64,000 bases of DNA from positions 1-64,000 of the forward strand of contig JAUNDV010000003.1 of the NCBI GenBank assembly GCA_030525875.1, read 5' to 3'. Of the stretch, positions 51,648 through 61,931 are shown piece after piece. A program made the position numbers and the translations under genes. The notes beneath the pieces are model-generated. The model was not told the origin of the DNA. It worked only from the letters and a program-made list of their open reading frames with translations, and did not search any database. This DNA is from Eubacteriales bacterium. GTDB lineage: Bacteria > Bacillota > Clostridia > Lachnospirales > Lachnospiraceae. Numbering within the stretch: position 1 is the first letter of the stretch; every line of letters starts with the position of its first letter.

Positions 51648-53043
51648 TCTGAACAGTGATTATGTTCAAGGTGTAAAAAATGCACCAGCATTTGGAATGA
51701 AGGATAAGATAGGATACCTTCTTGGTGATTTGGGATTTAACAGTCTGCAGGTTATTGTTAACAGCTATTTAATGCTTTTTTGTGTTAATATACTTGGCAT
51801 AAGTGCAGTACATTTTGCATCAATAGTATTTTTATGCAAGGCTCTTGATGCACTTAATGATACCTTTATTGGACGTACTGTAGACAACAGGCCAGCAACA
51901 AAATATGGTAAGATGAAACCATATTTAAAGAAGTTTGCTATTCCATATATGATTTTCACAATAGTATTATTCTTTAATGTGACATCAATGCCTTATTTCC
52001 TTAAGATTGCATGGATTTTAGTAATCTACTTTATCTGGGGTATAGTTGGTACATTTATCAACGTGCCTTATGGAGCAATGAGCAATATCATTACTACTGA
52101 TCAGGTACAGAGAACAGAGCTTTCTAACTTTAGATCAATTGGATCATTTTTGGGAGCAACAATTCCTACAACTGTAGCACCTATGCTTCTTTTTGACCAG
52201 AATCAGGATCCTATTGCCAGCAGATTTATTGTTTTAACGGTTATCTTTGGAATATTCTGTGTTGTATGTCTTACAGTTGCACATAGCCTTATCAGAGAAA
52301 GAGTAATAGTTGCAGATGTAGCTGAGGTACAGGGAAAAGAAAAGATAAATTATTTACAGATTGCAAAATCTTTCTTAAAGAATAGAATTATGATAGCTGT
52401 TGTGCTTTCATATGTAGTTACTAAGTTATTTACCCAGCCAGTATCTATGATAAATCAGTATGTATTCATGGTATATTTTAAGGATACAGATGCTCTTTCA
52501 GTAGCCTCAGCTTTATCAATGATTCCTATGCTTGCAGGAATGCTTGTTATAAAGCCACTTGTAAAGAAGTTTGGTAAGAAAAATCTTATAACCTGGCCTA
52601 TGTTAGGAGCGGCTATATGCTATGGAGTAACAGCCTTTCTTCCTATGACCCCTATGAGCTGGGTAATAGCCCAGTTCTGTGCTTCAGCATGTACAGCGGC
52701 TTTAGGCTTATTATTGTGGTCTTTAATAGCAGATGCAGTAGATTATCAGGCATATCTTACAAAGACAAGAAATGATGGAACTGTTTATGCTACAATAACA
52801 TTTATCGTATTCTTTGCAGCATCAGCATCAACATCTATAATAGCACTTATGCTTGAAGTACTTGGATATGATGCAGCGCTTGGATCAATGGGACAGCTTC
52901 CGGGTGTAGCAGAAAGATTAAAGATGTTTGGCGGAGTATGGCCTATGCTTGGAGTATTACTCATATTTATATGTTATAAATTCATATATAATATGAATGA
53001 TGAGGATATGAGAAAGATAAGCAGTGAGGTTAGTAAGCTTTAA
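51631..53043 (+). CDS. GPH-family (MelB-like) sugar:cation symporter
   Basis: The start is ATG 51631 inside the end of the regulator gene, 8 nt after AAGGAGA. The 470 residues have about 12 membrane segments. The opening KIGYLLGDLGFNSLQVIVNSYLM and DALNDTFIGRTVDNRPATKYGKMKPYLKK are the glycoside-pentoside-hexuronide symporter hallmarks; ALLLWSLIADAVDYQAY-like ADAVDYQAYLTKTRNDG is another. It probably imports a glycoside or oligosaccharide with Na+ or H+. Coupling to the LacI regulator suggests sugar-responsive control. Confidence 0.93.
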   Translation: MERTANLNSDYVQGVKNAPAFGMKDKIGYLLGDLGFNSLQVIVNSYLMLFCVNILGISAVHFASIVFLCKALDALNDTFIGRTVDNRPATKYGKMKPYLKKFAIPYMIFTIVLFFNVTSMPYFLKIAWILVIYFIWGIVGTFINVPYGAMSNIITTDQVQRTELSNFRSIGSFLGATIPTTVAPMLLFDQNQDPIASRFIVLTVIFGIFCVVCLTVAHSLIRERVIVADVAEVQGKEKINYLQIAKSFLKNRIMIAVVLSYVVTKLFTQPVSMINQYVFMVYFKDTDALSVASALSMIPMLAGMLVIKPLVKKFGKKNLITWPMLGAAICYGVTAFLPMTPMSWVIAQFCASACTAALGLLLWSLIADAVDYQAYLTKTRNDGTVYATITFIVFFAASASTSIIALMLEVLGYDAALGSMGQLPGVAERLKMFGGVWPMLGVLLIFICYKFIYNMNDEDMRKISSEVSKL

Positions 53044-53102
53044 TGATTTACTGCTGATATGCAAACAGACATCTGAAAATGTATATGATTATATGAGGAA
53101 AT

Positions 53103-53969
53103 ATGAAAATGAATGGTCTTAAACATTTTGTTACAGAGATTGCACCAAAGACTTGGTGTTTAAGTGAGTTTAATCTTGTGAATACTTTCTTGATTGAAGG
53201 TGAGGACAAGGCTGTTCTTATAGATACTGGCTGTGGCATCGGAAATCTATACAAAAGTGTAAGAGAGCTTACTGATAAGCCGCTTGTAGTACTTTTAACG
53301 CATGCTCATTTTGATCATGATGGAGGTATAGAGCAGTTTAAGGATTTTCCTATTTATATTAATGAAAATGACGGAAAGAATCAGTCTGCTAATATGGAAA
53401 ATATGAAGGCTTTGTTTGGAACAGCTAATCTCAATGAAGCTAGAAGATTTTACATAAAAACAAGAGGTCCGATAAGATGTCCTGAAATAGATCTTGAGGA
53501 GCTGTATAGCCTGATTCCTGAAGATTCTACAGAGCACAATTATGAATATATCCCCCTTGAGGATGGTATGGATATTGATCTTGGAAACAGGATATTGCAT
53601 GCAATTCACACACCAGGACACACAGATGGGGAAATGTGCATTCTAGATGAGCAAAGCCGTGTTCTTTTCAGTGGTGATACTGCTAATAAGGGTATTATCT
53701 TAATGAGACAGCCAGATAATGATACAAGACTCATTAAAATATGCATGAATACAATGAAAAAGCTTTGGGATATAGAGGATAAATATGATGTTCTTGGAGC
53801 CGGACATGATGCAGTAACTATGTCTAAGCAGATAATAAAGGATTATCTGGATCTTACCGCAGGTCTTTTGGATGGAACTATTACTGGAAAATATGAGGAA
53901 AGTGGTTTCAGAAAGGGCGATGTAGCAAGATTAGGACTTGCTGAACTCTGGTATCAGTGCGATGCCTAA
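53103..53969 (+). CDS. MBL-fold metallo-hydrolase
   Basis: The 288 residues carry a complete metallo-beta-lactamase metal site: THAHFDHDGG (HxHxDH), His in HTPGHTDGEM, Asp in LFSGDTAN and His in LGAGHDAV. The N-terminal NTFLIEGEDKAVLIDTGCG is typical. Substrate is unknown. The insertion of about 50 residues between the first and second metal motifs (KNQSANMENMKALF...ERRCPEIDLEELY region) may shape the pocket. It lies 59 bp after the sugar symporter and may belong to that transcription unit. Confidence 0.88.
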   Translation: MKMNGLKHFVTEIAPKTWCLSEFNLVNTFLIEGEDKAVLIDTGCGIGNLYKSVRELTDKPLVVLLTHAHFDHDGGIEQFKDFPIYINENDGKNQSANMENMKALFGTANLNEARRFYIKTRGPIRCPEIDLEELYSLIPEDSTEHNYEYIPLEDGMDIDLGNRILHAIHTPGHTDGEMCILDEQSRVLFSGDTANKGIILMRQPDNDTRLIKICMNTMKKLWDIEDKYDVLGAGHDAVTMSKQIIKDYLDLTAGLLDGTITGKYEESGFRKGDVARLGLAELWYQCDA

Positions 53970-54082
53970 GCTTTTTGAAAATAAACACAATTTGTACATA
54001 AATAAACATTTAATGAAAAAATATAAGAAGATTAGAAAAAAATGTAAGAATTTGGTGACTTAATTTGTAACATTATTTTTGT

Positions 54083-54088
54083 TATACT
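54083..54088 (+). promoter_or_regulatory. -10 box directly before the DUF5722 gene (possible leaderless transcript)
   Basis: TATACT at 54083-54088 would place the transcript start at about the A of ATG 54095. No ribosome site precedes this ATG and the -35 is weak, so the mRNA may be leaderless. Confidence 0.4.
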
Positions 54089-54094
54089 AAGAGC

Positions 54095-56110
54095 ATGAAA
54101 GATTTTTTTAGAAAAAGCATTAGTATAACAGCTTCACTTTTATTAATGCTGTTTCTTTGCAGCTGCTCATTATTTACAGAAAAGGAGACCCGTCTGAGCA
54201 GTCAAAATGCAGAGACAACAGCATTAATGCATTCTGAGGAAGTTAATACCTCTAGTGATAATAAAGCTTCTACGGAAATAACAGACACAGCTGTTACAGA
54301 AGAAACAGTTGAAAGTACTATCAAAGAGAATGAAGAAAAACCAATAGGAAGTCTGGATGCCGGCTACGAAACAGCTGAATTTGTTGTTGGCGCCGCACCT
54401 AAGGAAGTTCGTGTGCTCAAATCTTCAATGGCACCAGAAGCACAGATTCCTATCCCTACAGCTCTTACAAAGGAAGTTGTTGCTGAGGATGGTTCAGTCT
54501 CTTTAGCAGTAGAAGAACCAGAAAAGCCATATGAAAATATAGTATGGAATTCATGTAAAATAGAGGGAAGCGAGGTCGTATTAAGAGCATCGCTTAACGG
54601 CTCTATTACTCCTTCAAATACAGAGATGGGTAAGGATACCAATATTTACATTTTGGAGCTCCAGCCATATGAGGATGATATAGCAGGGCATAGATATGTT
54701 TCAATGCTTCCAAAGAATAGCGAGGATCTTACTTTCAGACTTCCTCTTTATATTAATGATGAGGAAACCAGATTGTACAATAAATTCGTTGCCTGCATTT
54801 GGGATGGAACTAAGTATATTCAGGTTTCGAGTCCAGCCTATATTACAAATCCGGAGTATATTGCAAAAAATAAGGATCCATATATGGAGCCTATAACAAA
54901 GAAAGGACTTCTTATTGAGCGTTCCCAGATTGCAGATGCAATGGAGCTTGGAGTTCATAGTGTTATTGTAAATATCCCTTACAATGCACTCTTTGGTGAA
55001 GGAATAGATTATACCTATGAGGGGGAAACCTATCATTTTAATAAGGAAATTGTAGAAGACTTTGATCGTACTATTTCTACATTTTCCAATAAGCAGATAA
55101 ATGTAAATGCTATCCTGTTAAATGGCTGGATGGACAGTACACCAGATTATTATTATCCTGGCACCAGGAAATCAGGGGCTGCCTTCTATCATTTTAATTC
55201 AAAAACAGAAGAAGGATACAAGGCAATAAAGGCAATAGCTTCATTTCTTGCTGAAAGATATTCCGGGCAGAATCCAAACTATGGAAAGGTACAGAACTGG
55301 ATTATTGGAAATGAAATCAATAATCAGCATTGGAATTATATAGGTCCAATGAGCCTTGATGAGTACGTTAAGGAATTTGAACGTAGTTTTAGAGTTTTCT
55401 ATACAGCTATCAAATCAACCTGTGCGAATGATAGAGTTTATTTCTCAGTTGACCATCACTGGATGAATGAGGCAAATGGATATACCAGATACAATGCCAA
55501 AGAGATTATAGAAAAATTTGCTAATAATGTTAATCAAAATGGAAATATTGACTGGGGATTAGCTTATCATCCTTACAGCGTTCCACTTGTTGAGCCGGAA
55601 TTCTGGGATGATACACAAACAGGCCTTGTTAACTATACAGAGAATTCACCTATAGTTAATTTTGCTAATCTTTCTGTACTGACAGATTTTATGCAAAAAC
55701 CGAATATGCTTGACAGACAGGGTGAAGTAAGACATATTATTCTTAGTGAACAGGGATTTACATCGCAATCATTGAGCAGAGGTAAGGTAGAAGAGCTTCA
55801 GGCAGCAGCATTTGCTTATGCATATTATATTGTTGATTCCAATCCTTATATAGATACCTTTATACTTTCCAGACAGATAGATGCACCGTCTGAGGTAAAG
55901 AATTCATGTGCTTTTGGACTTTGGACAACAGAGTCAACAGATGATGGAAATATTTATCCGGCTATGCGTAAATATATCTGGCCAGTATTTAGAGATATAG
56001 ATAAGAAGCATTTCACACTTGAAGCTACGGAGTTTGCAAAGGAAATAATTGGCATTGAAAAATGGTCTGATGTAATTCCTGATTTCAAGTGGAAAGATTT
56101 AGAAGATTAA
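54095..56110 (+). CDS. DUF5722-type lipoprotein, probable glycoside hydrolase
   Basis: The 671 residues begin with a lipoprotein signal (SITASLLLMLFLCSCS) and a long Thr/Glu/Ser-rich spacer (about 30-110). A beta-rich region follows, and from about residue 260 a TIM-barrel-like domain of the DUF5722 family. Candidate acid/base and nucleophile glutamates lie in WIIGNEINNQHW and HIILSEQGFTS, resembling those of clan GH-A enzymes, with VDHHWMNEAN and LAYHPYS between them. It is therefore likely a surface glycan-active enzyme; substrate unknown. It has no ribosome site before the ATG. The next gene also encodes a glycoside-hydrolase-like lipoprotein. Confidence 0.82.
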   Translation: MKDFFRKSISITASLLLMLFLCSCSLFTEKETRLSSQNAETTALMHSEEVNTSSDNKASTEITDTAVTEETVESTIKENEEKPIGSLDAGYETAEFVVGAAPKEVRVLKSSMAPEAQIPIPTALTKEVVAEDGSVSLAVEEPEKPYENIVWNSCKIEGSEVVLRASLNGSITPSNTEMGKDTNIYILELQPYEDDIAGHRYVSMLPKNSEDLTFRLPLYINDEETRLYNKFVACIWDGTKYIQVSSPAYITNPEYIAKNKDPYMEPITKKGLLIERSQIADAMELGVHSVIVNIPYNALFGEGIDYTYEGETYHFNKEIVEDFDRTISTFSNKQINVNAILLNGWMDSTPDYYYPGTRKSGAAFYHFNSKTEEGYKAIKAIASFLAERYSGQNPNYGKVQNWIIGNEINNQHWNYIGPMSLDEYVKEFERSFRVFYTAIKSTCANDRVYFSVDHHWMNEANGYTRYNAKEIIEKFANNVNQNGNIDWGLAYHPYSVPLVEPEFWDDTQTGLVNYTENSPIVNFANLSVLTDFMQKPNMLDRQGEVRHIILSEQGFTSQSLSRGKVEELQAAAFAYAYYIVDSNPYIDTFILSRQIDAPSEVKNSCAFGLWTTESTDDGNIYPAMRKYIWPVFRDIDKKHFTLEATEFAKEIIGIEKWSDVIPDFKWKDLED

Positions 56111-56128
56111 TTTGTAAAAAGGTTTTCA

Positions 56129-57535
56129 ATGAAAAAGTTTTTAGTGAATTTCATAGCAATTTCAACTTTTGCTTTAACTGTATCCTTATCAGGCTGTAAG
56201 AGGTATGAGCCGGCAGCCTATAATGAGGATTACGAAGAAGAGGAAACGACTAAGATAGAACCTATAACTGTAGCTGAGACAGAGACTGTTGCTGAAGAGA
56301 CAGTCTCTGTTCCTGTAGACAGCAGAAATGCAGTAAGAGTAAAGGGAATATATCTTGGAGCTAAGACGCTTAATAATCCGGAGTTTATGGCGGAGGTATA
56401 TAAGCAGCTTGATGAGACGGAGCTCAATGCAGTTGTAATCGATATAAAGGATGACAATGGCAGGGTTACCTGTGATATGGACATACCGGTTGTGGATGAG
56501 CTTGGAGCTGAAAATGGTGACATACCGGATATTTTGAATGTGATGCAGGAGCTTAAAAAGAGAGATATATACTGTATTGCAAGAATAGTTGCGCTTAAAG
56601 ATCCTTTTATTGCTGAGAAAAAGCCTGAGTGGTCTCTGCATAAGGCGGATGGCAGTTTATTTAGAGATAATAAGGGGGATGCCTGGGTAAATCCATATAA
56701 GCAGGAATACTGGGACTATCTCCTTGATATTTCAAAAGAAGCAATCGAATTAGGCTTTGATGAGATTCAGTTTGACTATATTAGATTTTGCACAGAGCGA
56801 GGAATCGATGAGGTCGTTTATGATGAGCAGGATACACTTGGAAGAGATAAAATCAGTATTATTACTGAGCTTGTAAGCTATCTTTCAGATTCTCTCAGAA
56901 AAGAAGGAACCTTTGTAAGTTGTGACGTTTTTGGAACTATAATAGGAAGCCCTATAGATGCAAGGTCGGTAGGACAGAGCTATAATCAGATGGTAGAAGC
57001 TATAGATTACATTTGTCCTATGATATATCCTTCACATTATTCTACAGGAAACTTTGGATTGGAACATCCTGATAAGGATCCATATGCATGTATATTAGGC
57101 GCACTTAAATTGTCTAGAAAAGAGTTGCAAAAGACAGCTGAGGATGGTGTAAATCAGGCAATTGTAAGACCATGGCTCCAGTCATTTACAGCTTCATATC
57201 TGGGTGAGGGCAACTACATGGTCTATGATGGCAAGGCAGTCAGAGACCAGATAAGAGCGGTATATGACAGCGGATATGATGAGTGGATACTGTGGTCAGC
57301 TTCAGCTAATTATTTTTATGATGGACTACTTAGTGACAGAGAGGCTTTAGAAGAAGATCAGGAAATAGCAAAGAAGCGAGAAGCTCAGAAGCTTGAAGAA
57401 GAAAAAAAGACAGATGAACTTTCAGATGAGCTTAAGCAGGCACTTGAAGGTGATGAGCTTAGCGAGAGTGATCAGGAAATTCTTCTACAGGATGGGCCTA
57501 TAGTTGTTTATGAAGAAAGTGAGACAGTTCAATGA
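56129..57535 (+). CDS. DUF4015 putative glycoside hydrolase lipoprotein
   Basis: The 468 residues begin with a lipoprotein signal ([12 protein letters not shown], Cys in LSGC) and an acidic spacer. The GH-like TIM barrel (DUF4015) spans about residues 70-400: [77 protein letters not shown] and [12 protein letters not shown] highly charged Glu/Lys coiled tail (about 405-468) follows. It lies 18 bp after the DUF5722 gene and overlaps uvrC by 4 bp, so the three genes are cotranscribed. The substrate is not known. Confidence 0.88.
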   Translation: MKKFLVNFIAISTFALTVSLSGCKRYEPAAYNEDYEEEETTKIEPITVAETETVAEETVSVPVDSRNAVRVKGIYLGAKTLNNPEFMAEVYKQLDETELNAVVIDIKDDNGRVTCDMDIPVVDELGAENGDIPDILNVMQELKKRDIYCIARIVALKDPFIAEKKPEWSLHKADGSLFRDNKGDAWVNPYKQEYWDYLLDISKEAIELGFDEIQFDYIRFCTERGIDEVVYDEQDTLGRDKISIITELVSYLSDSLRKEGTFVSCDVFGTIIGSPIDARSVGQSYNQMVEAIDYICPMIYPSHYSTGNFGLEHPDKDPYACILGALKLSRKELQKTAEDGVNQAIVRPWLQSFTASYLGEGNYMVYDGKAVRDQIRAVYDSGYDEWILWSASANYFYDGLLSDREALEEDQEIAKKREAQKLEEEKKTDELSDELKQALEGDELSESDQEILLQDGPIVVYEESETVQ

Positions 57536-59412
57536 GCGAGAAATTAAGACCAGAGCTTCCTCTTAATTCAACTTTTCATTTAGAAGATGAACTCAAAAAA
57601 CTCCCGAATTCCCCGGGAGTTTATTTAATGCATGGACCTAAGGATGAAATCATCTATGTGGGAAAGGCAGTGAATTTAAAAAACAGAGTAAGACAGTATT
57701 TTCAGTCTCCGAATGGTAAAACAGCAAAAATACTGAAAATGATATCTCTTATAAGAAGATTTGAATATATTGTAGTCGATTCTGAGCTTGAAGCCCTTGT
57801 ACTCGAAAATAATCTTATAAAGGAGTACAGGCCAAAATATAATACTCTTTTGAAGGATGATAAGACTTATCCGTATATAAAGGTGTCCGTTGATGAAGCT
57901 TTTCCAAGGGTATACAGTACAAGAAAGGCAGGAAAGGATAAGGCTAGATATTTTGGCCCTTATACTTCAGCGCTTGCTGTAAAGGAAACTATAGATCTGT
58001 TACATAAGCTCTTCAAGATAAGAACCTGCGCGAGAAATCTACCTAGGGATATTGGTAAGGAAAGGCCCTGCCTTTATTATCATATAGGTCAGTGTGATGC
58101 ACCGTGCAATAATGGAATCACAAGTGAAGAATATAGAAAACAGATAAATAAAACTCTGGAGTTTCTATCAGGAAAATATGATGAAGTCAAAGCTTACCTA
58201 AATGACAAGATGAGTGAGGCCTCAGAAGCTTTAGAATTCGAAAAGGCTATAGAATATAGAAATCTTTTGAAAGCTATTGATGACATTTCTGTTAAACAAA
58301 AGGTAAGTAGTGTTACCTCGGATGACAGAGATATCATAGGAATTAAGAAGGATGAAAAGGATGCGGTCAGCCAGGTTTTCTTTATCAGGGATGGAAGACT
58401 TATAGGAAGAGAGCATTTTCATATAGATGTGGATGAAAATGATAAAATAGAAGAAATAGTTTTGTCCTTCCTTAAGCAATTCTATACAGGAACACCATAT
58501 ATACCAAAGGAAATATGGATACAGTCAGAGATAGAAAACAGAGATTTAATAGAAACATGGCTCACAAAAATAAAAGGGCAGAAGGTTAAGATAATCACAC
58601 CTAAAAAAGGACAGAAAGAAAAGCTTGTTGAAATGGCAATTCAAAACGCCAAGATTGCTCTTGAAAGAGATAATGATAAGCTAAAAAGAGAAGAGCTGCG
58701 TACCAAGGGAGCTCTTTCAGAAATCAGAGAGCTTCTAGGGATGGAAAAGCTAAGCCGGGTAGAGTCATTTGATATATCAAATACAAATGGATATGAATCT
58801 GTTGGCTCGATGGTAGTATTTTCAGACGGACTTCCTAAAAAAAATGATTATAGAAAATTCAAAATAAGAACAGTCAAGGGACCTGATGATTATGCTTCGA
58901 TGAAGGAAGTTCTGACAAGAAGATTTGAACATGGTTTAAGGGAAATAGAAGAGGACAGAGAGAGCTCATTTACACGTTTTCCGGATCTTATTATGATGGA
59001 TGGAGGAAAGGGACAGGTCAATATTGCAAAGGAAGTACTTAGAGAATTGCAGATAGATATACCTGTGACTGGTATGGTAAAGGATGACAGGCATAGAACC
59101 AGAGGACTTTACTACAACAATGAGGAACTCCCACTTGACCTTCATTCGGAAGCTTTTAGACTTATAACAAGGATTCAGGATGAAACGCATAGATTTGCGA
59201 TAGAATATCACAAATCATTAAGAGGTAAAGCTGCAACTAAGTCTATCCTTGATGATATTGAGGGCATAGGAAGTACAAGAAGAAGAGCACTTATGAAGCA
59301 TTTTAAGTCAATAGAAGAACTAAAAGAGGCTAGTGTAGAGGAACTGGCGGATTTGCCTGAAATGAACATGAAAGTTGCTCAAAATGTATACAGCTTCTTT
59401 CATCAGCATTGA
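57532..59412 (+). CDS. uvrC: UvrABC system protein C (excinuclease subunit)
   Basis: UvrC makes both incisions in nucleotide excision repair. The 626 residues show the N-terminal GIY-YIG nuclease ([34 protein letters not shown]), the Cys-containing [13 protein letters not shown], the UVR motif (about 205-240) and the RNase H-like second nuclease ([31 protein letters not shown]). A C-terminal helix-hairpin-helix region ([16 protein letters not shown]) completes it. All domains look intact. Its start overlaps the DUF4015 stop (ATGA), so translation is coupled to a gene of unrelated function. Confidence 0.97.
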   Translation: MSEKLRPELPLNSTFHLEDELKKLPNSPGVYLMHGPKDEIIYVGKAVNLKNRVRQYFQSPNGKTAKILKMISLIRRFEYIVVDSELEALVLENNLIKEYRPKYNTLLKDDKTYPYIKVSVDEAFPRVYSTRKAGKDKARYFGPYTSALAVKETIDLLHKLFKIRTCARNLPRDIGKERPCLYYHIGQCDAPCNNGITSEEYRKQINKTLEFLSGKYDEVKAYLNDKMSEASEALEFEKAIEYRNLLKAIDDISVKQKVSSVTSDDRDIIGIKKDEKDAVSQVFFIRDGRLIGREHFHIDVDENDKIEEIVLSFLKQFYTGTPYIPKEIWIQSEIENRDLIETWLTKIKGQKVKIITPKKGQKEKLVEMAIQNAKIALERDNDKLKREELRTKGALSEIRELLGMEKLSRVESFDISNTNGYESVGSMVVFSDGLPKKNDYRKFKIRTVKGPDDYASMKEVLTRRFEHGLREIEEDRESSFTRFPDLIMMDGGKGQVNIAKEVLRELQIDIPVTGMVKDDRHRTRGLYYNNEELPLDLHSEAFRLITRIQDETHRFAIEYHKSLRGKAATKSILDDIEGIGSTRRRALMKHFKSIEELKEASVEELADLPEMNMKVAQNVYSFFHQH

Positions 59413-59437
59413 CAATAGCATAATAATGCTTTAAAAT
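59409..59437 (+). promoter_or_regulatory. Promoter of leuS
   Basis: TTGACA (59409-59414) overlaps the uvrC stop codon, and TAAAAT (59432-59437) lies 17 bp further on. The leader is about 55 nt and shows no T-box. Confidence 0.75.
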
Positions 59438-59498
59438 TTTTAACTTATAAAGATGTTTATTATAAAACAAAAATTATAGATATATTTTGGAGGCAGAA

Positions 59499-61916
59499 AT
59501 GGCAAATTACAATCATCAGGCCATTGAAAAGAAATGGCAGGAATATTGGAACGAAAATCCAATTAATGTGAATGACGGCAAGAAAGAAAAATACTATTGT
59601 CTTGATATGTTCCCTTATCCATCAGGCAGTGGTCTACATGTCGGACACTGGAGAGGATATGTTATTTCTGATGCATGGTCACGTTATCAGCTTATTAAAG
59701 GAAAATACGTTATCCATCCTATGGGATGGGATGCATTTGGTCTTCCAGCAGAAAACTATGCTATAAAGAACCATGTTCATCCTTCTGTTTCCACAGCAGA
59801 AAATGTTAAGAATATCAAGAACCAGATTAAGCAGATCAACGCACTTTATGACTGGGATATGGAAGTAAATACTACTGATCCTGATTTCTACAAGTGGACT
59901 CAGTGGATATTTGTAAAGATGTTTGAAAATGGACTTGCATACGAGAAGGAGTTCCCTATCAACTGGTGTCCTTCATGTAAGACAGGACTTGCAAATGAAG
60001 AGGTTGTTGACGGATGCTGCGAAAGATGTGGTTCCCCTGTAACAAAGAAAAAGCTTAGACAGTGGATGCTTAAGATAACAGCATACGCTGAAAGATTATT
60101 AAATGATCTGGATAAGCTTGAGTGGCCGGAGAAGGTTAAAAAGATGCAGACAGAGTGGATTGGAAAATCCTATGGTGCTGAGGTTGATTTTAAGGTTGCA
60201 GATGGTCCATGCAAGGATGAAAACATAGTTGTTTATACAACCCGTCCTGATACACTTTACGGAGCAACCTTTATGGTACTTGCTCCTGAGCATCCGCTTG
60301 CTGCAAAGCTCTGCGACGATGAGCACAGAGAAGCCTGTGAGAAGTATATTTATGATGCTTCTATGAAGTCAAATGTTGATCGTATGCAGGATAAGGAGAA
60401 AACAGGAGTATTTACAGGAGCTTATGCTATTAATCCTATAAACGGCAAAAAGGTTCCAGTCTGGCTTTCAGATTATGTTCTTGTAGATTATGGTACAGGA
60501 GCAATTATGTGTGTTCCTGCTCATGATGACAGAGACTATGCATTTGCAAAGAAATTTGGACTTGATATAATACCTGTTATTTCACCTGATGGAGAAGATG
60601 TAGACGTCTCAGAGAAGGCCTATACAGAGGCACAGGGAAAGATGATAAACTCAGGTGAGTGGAATGGAATGGAATCAGCTGAGCTTAAGAAAAATGCGCC
60701 TCACATTATTGAGGAAAAGGGCTTTGGAAAGAAAACAGTTAACTATAAGCTTAGAGACTGGGTATTCTCGAGACAGAGATACTGGGGAGAGCCTATTCCT
60801 ATAGTTCATTGTCCACATTGCGGAAATGTTGCTGTTCCTGTTGAAGAGCTTCCATTAAGACTTCCTGATGTAGACAAATATGAGCCTACAGGAACAGGAG
60901 AGTCACCACTTGCTGCAATTGATTCGTGGGTAAACTGTACCTGTCCTAAGTGCGGTGCTCCAGCTAAGAGAGAAACAAATACTATGCCACAGTGGGCAGG
61001 CTCATCATGGTATTTCCTTAGATATGTAGATAGTCACAATGATAAAGAGCTTGTAAGCAAGGAAAAGGCTGATAAATATTTACCTGTAGACATGTATATA
61101 GGTGGAGTTGAGCATGCAGTACTTCATCTTCTTTATTCAAGATTCTATACAAAGTTCCTTCACGATATTGGAGTTGTGGATTTTGATGAGCCATTTACAA
61201 AGCTTTTCAATCAGGGAATGATTTGCAAGAATGGAAATAAGATGTCTAAGTCAAAGGGAAATGTCGTATCACCTGATGACATGGTAAGAGATTATGGCTG
61301 TGATGCATTGAGACTTTATGAGCTCTTCATGGGACCACCTGAGCTTGATGCAGAGTGGGATGACAGAGGAATGGACGGAGTTTACAGATTTATAAACCGT
61401 TTCTATAAGCTTTGTCAGGATTCTAAGGATAAAGATATTGAAGCTACTAAGGAAATGATCACAGAGAGACACAAGCTCATCCGTGATATAGAGACAAGAT
61501 TTGATTCGTTCAGCCTTAATACTGTTGTATCAGGATTCATGGAGCACAATAATGCTCTTCTTGATATAGCGAAGAGAGAAGGTGGAGTAGACAAGGAAAC
61601 TATTCGTACTTTTGCTATTTTACTTGCTCCATTTGCTCCTCATCTTGCAGAAGAGGCATGGCATGAGATGGGCGGAACAGATACTGTATTTAAGGCAGGC
61701 TGGCCTGTTTATGACGAGAGCCAGACTGTTGAAGATACAATAAAGGTTCCTGTTCAGGTAAATGGCAAAGTAAAGGCTGTTATAGAAGTTGCAGCTGATT
61801 GTGCAAAGGAAGAGGTTCTCAGTATTGCGAAGGAAGCTATTGCAGGTAAGGTAAATGGTGATATTGTCAAGGAGATTTACGTACCTAAGAAAATAGTAAA
61901 CCTTGTTGTTAAATAA
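59499..61916 (+). CDS. leuS: Leucyl-tRNA synthetase
   Basis: LeuRS charges leucine to tRNA-Leu. The start is ATG 59499, 5 nt after GGAGG; an in-frame TTG at 59487 overlaps the site. The 805 residues are normal for bacterial LeuRS. Motifs include the class I HIGH variant YPSGSGLHVGHWRGY, PMGWDAFGLPAENYA, the editing-domain TTRPDTLYGATFMVLAPEHPL with CVPAHDDRDYAFAKKF, and KMSKSKGNVVSPDDM (KMSKS). Zinc-type Cys pairs occur (CPSCKTG; CPHCG). No T-box lies upstream. It shares the window with four leucine tRNA genes. Confidence 0.98.
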   Translation: MANYNHQAIEKKWQEYWNENPINVNDGKKEKYYCLDMFPYPSGSGLHVGHWRGYVISDAWSRYQLIKGKYVIHPMGWDAFGLPAENYAIKNHVHPSVSTAENVKNIKNQIKQINALYDWDMEVNTTDPDFYKWTQWIFVKMFENGLAYEKEFPINWCPSCKTGLANEEVVDGCCERCGSPVTKKKLRQWMLKITAYAERLLNDLDKLEWPEKVKKMQTEWIGKSYGAEVDFKVADGPCKDENIVVYTTRPDTLYGATFMVLAPEHPLAAKLCDDEHREACEKYIYDASMKSNVDRMQDKEKTGVFTGAYAINPINGKKVPVWLSDYVLVDYGTGAIMCVPAHDDRDYAFAKKFGLDIIPVISPDGEDVDVSEKAYTEAQGKMINSGEWNGMESAELKKNAPHIIEEKGFGKKTVNYKLRDWVFSRQRYWGEPIPIVHCPHCGNVAVPVEELPLRLPDVDKYEPTGTGESPLAAIDSWVNCTCPKCGAPAKRETNTMPQWAGSSWYFLRYVDSHNDKELVSKEKADKYLPVDMYIGGVEHAVLHLLYSRFYTKFLHDIGVVDFDEPFTKLFNQGMICKNGNKMSKSKGNVVSPDDMVRDYGCDALRLYELFMGPPELDAEWDDRGMDGVYRFINRFYKLCQDSKDKDIEATKEMITERHKLIRDIETRFDSFSLNTVVSGFMEHNNALLDIAKREGGVDKETIRTFAILLAPFAPHLAEEAWHEMGGTDTVFKAGWPVYDESQTVEDTIKVPVQVNGKVKAVIEVAADCAKEEVLSIAKEAIAGKVNGDIVKEIYVPKKIVNLVVK

Positions 61917-61931
61917 GAGGTAAATTATAAA

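Noticed and set aside
59438..59498. T-box before leuS
   Set aside because: The leader is only about 55 nt and lacks the specifier hairpin and the conserved antiterminator motif.
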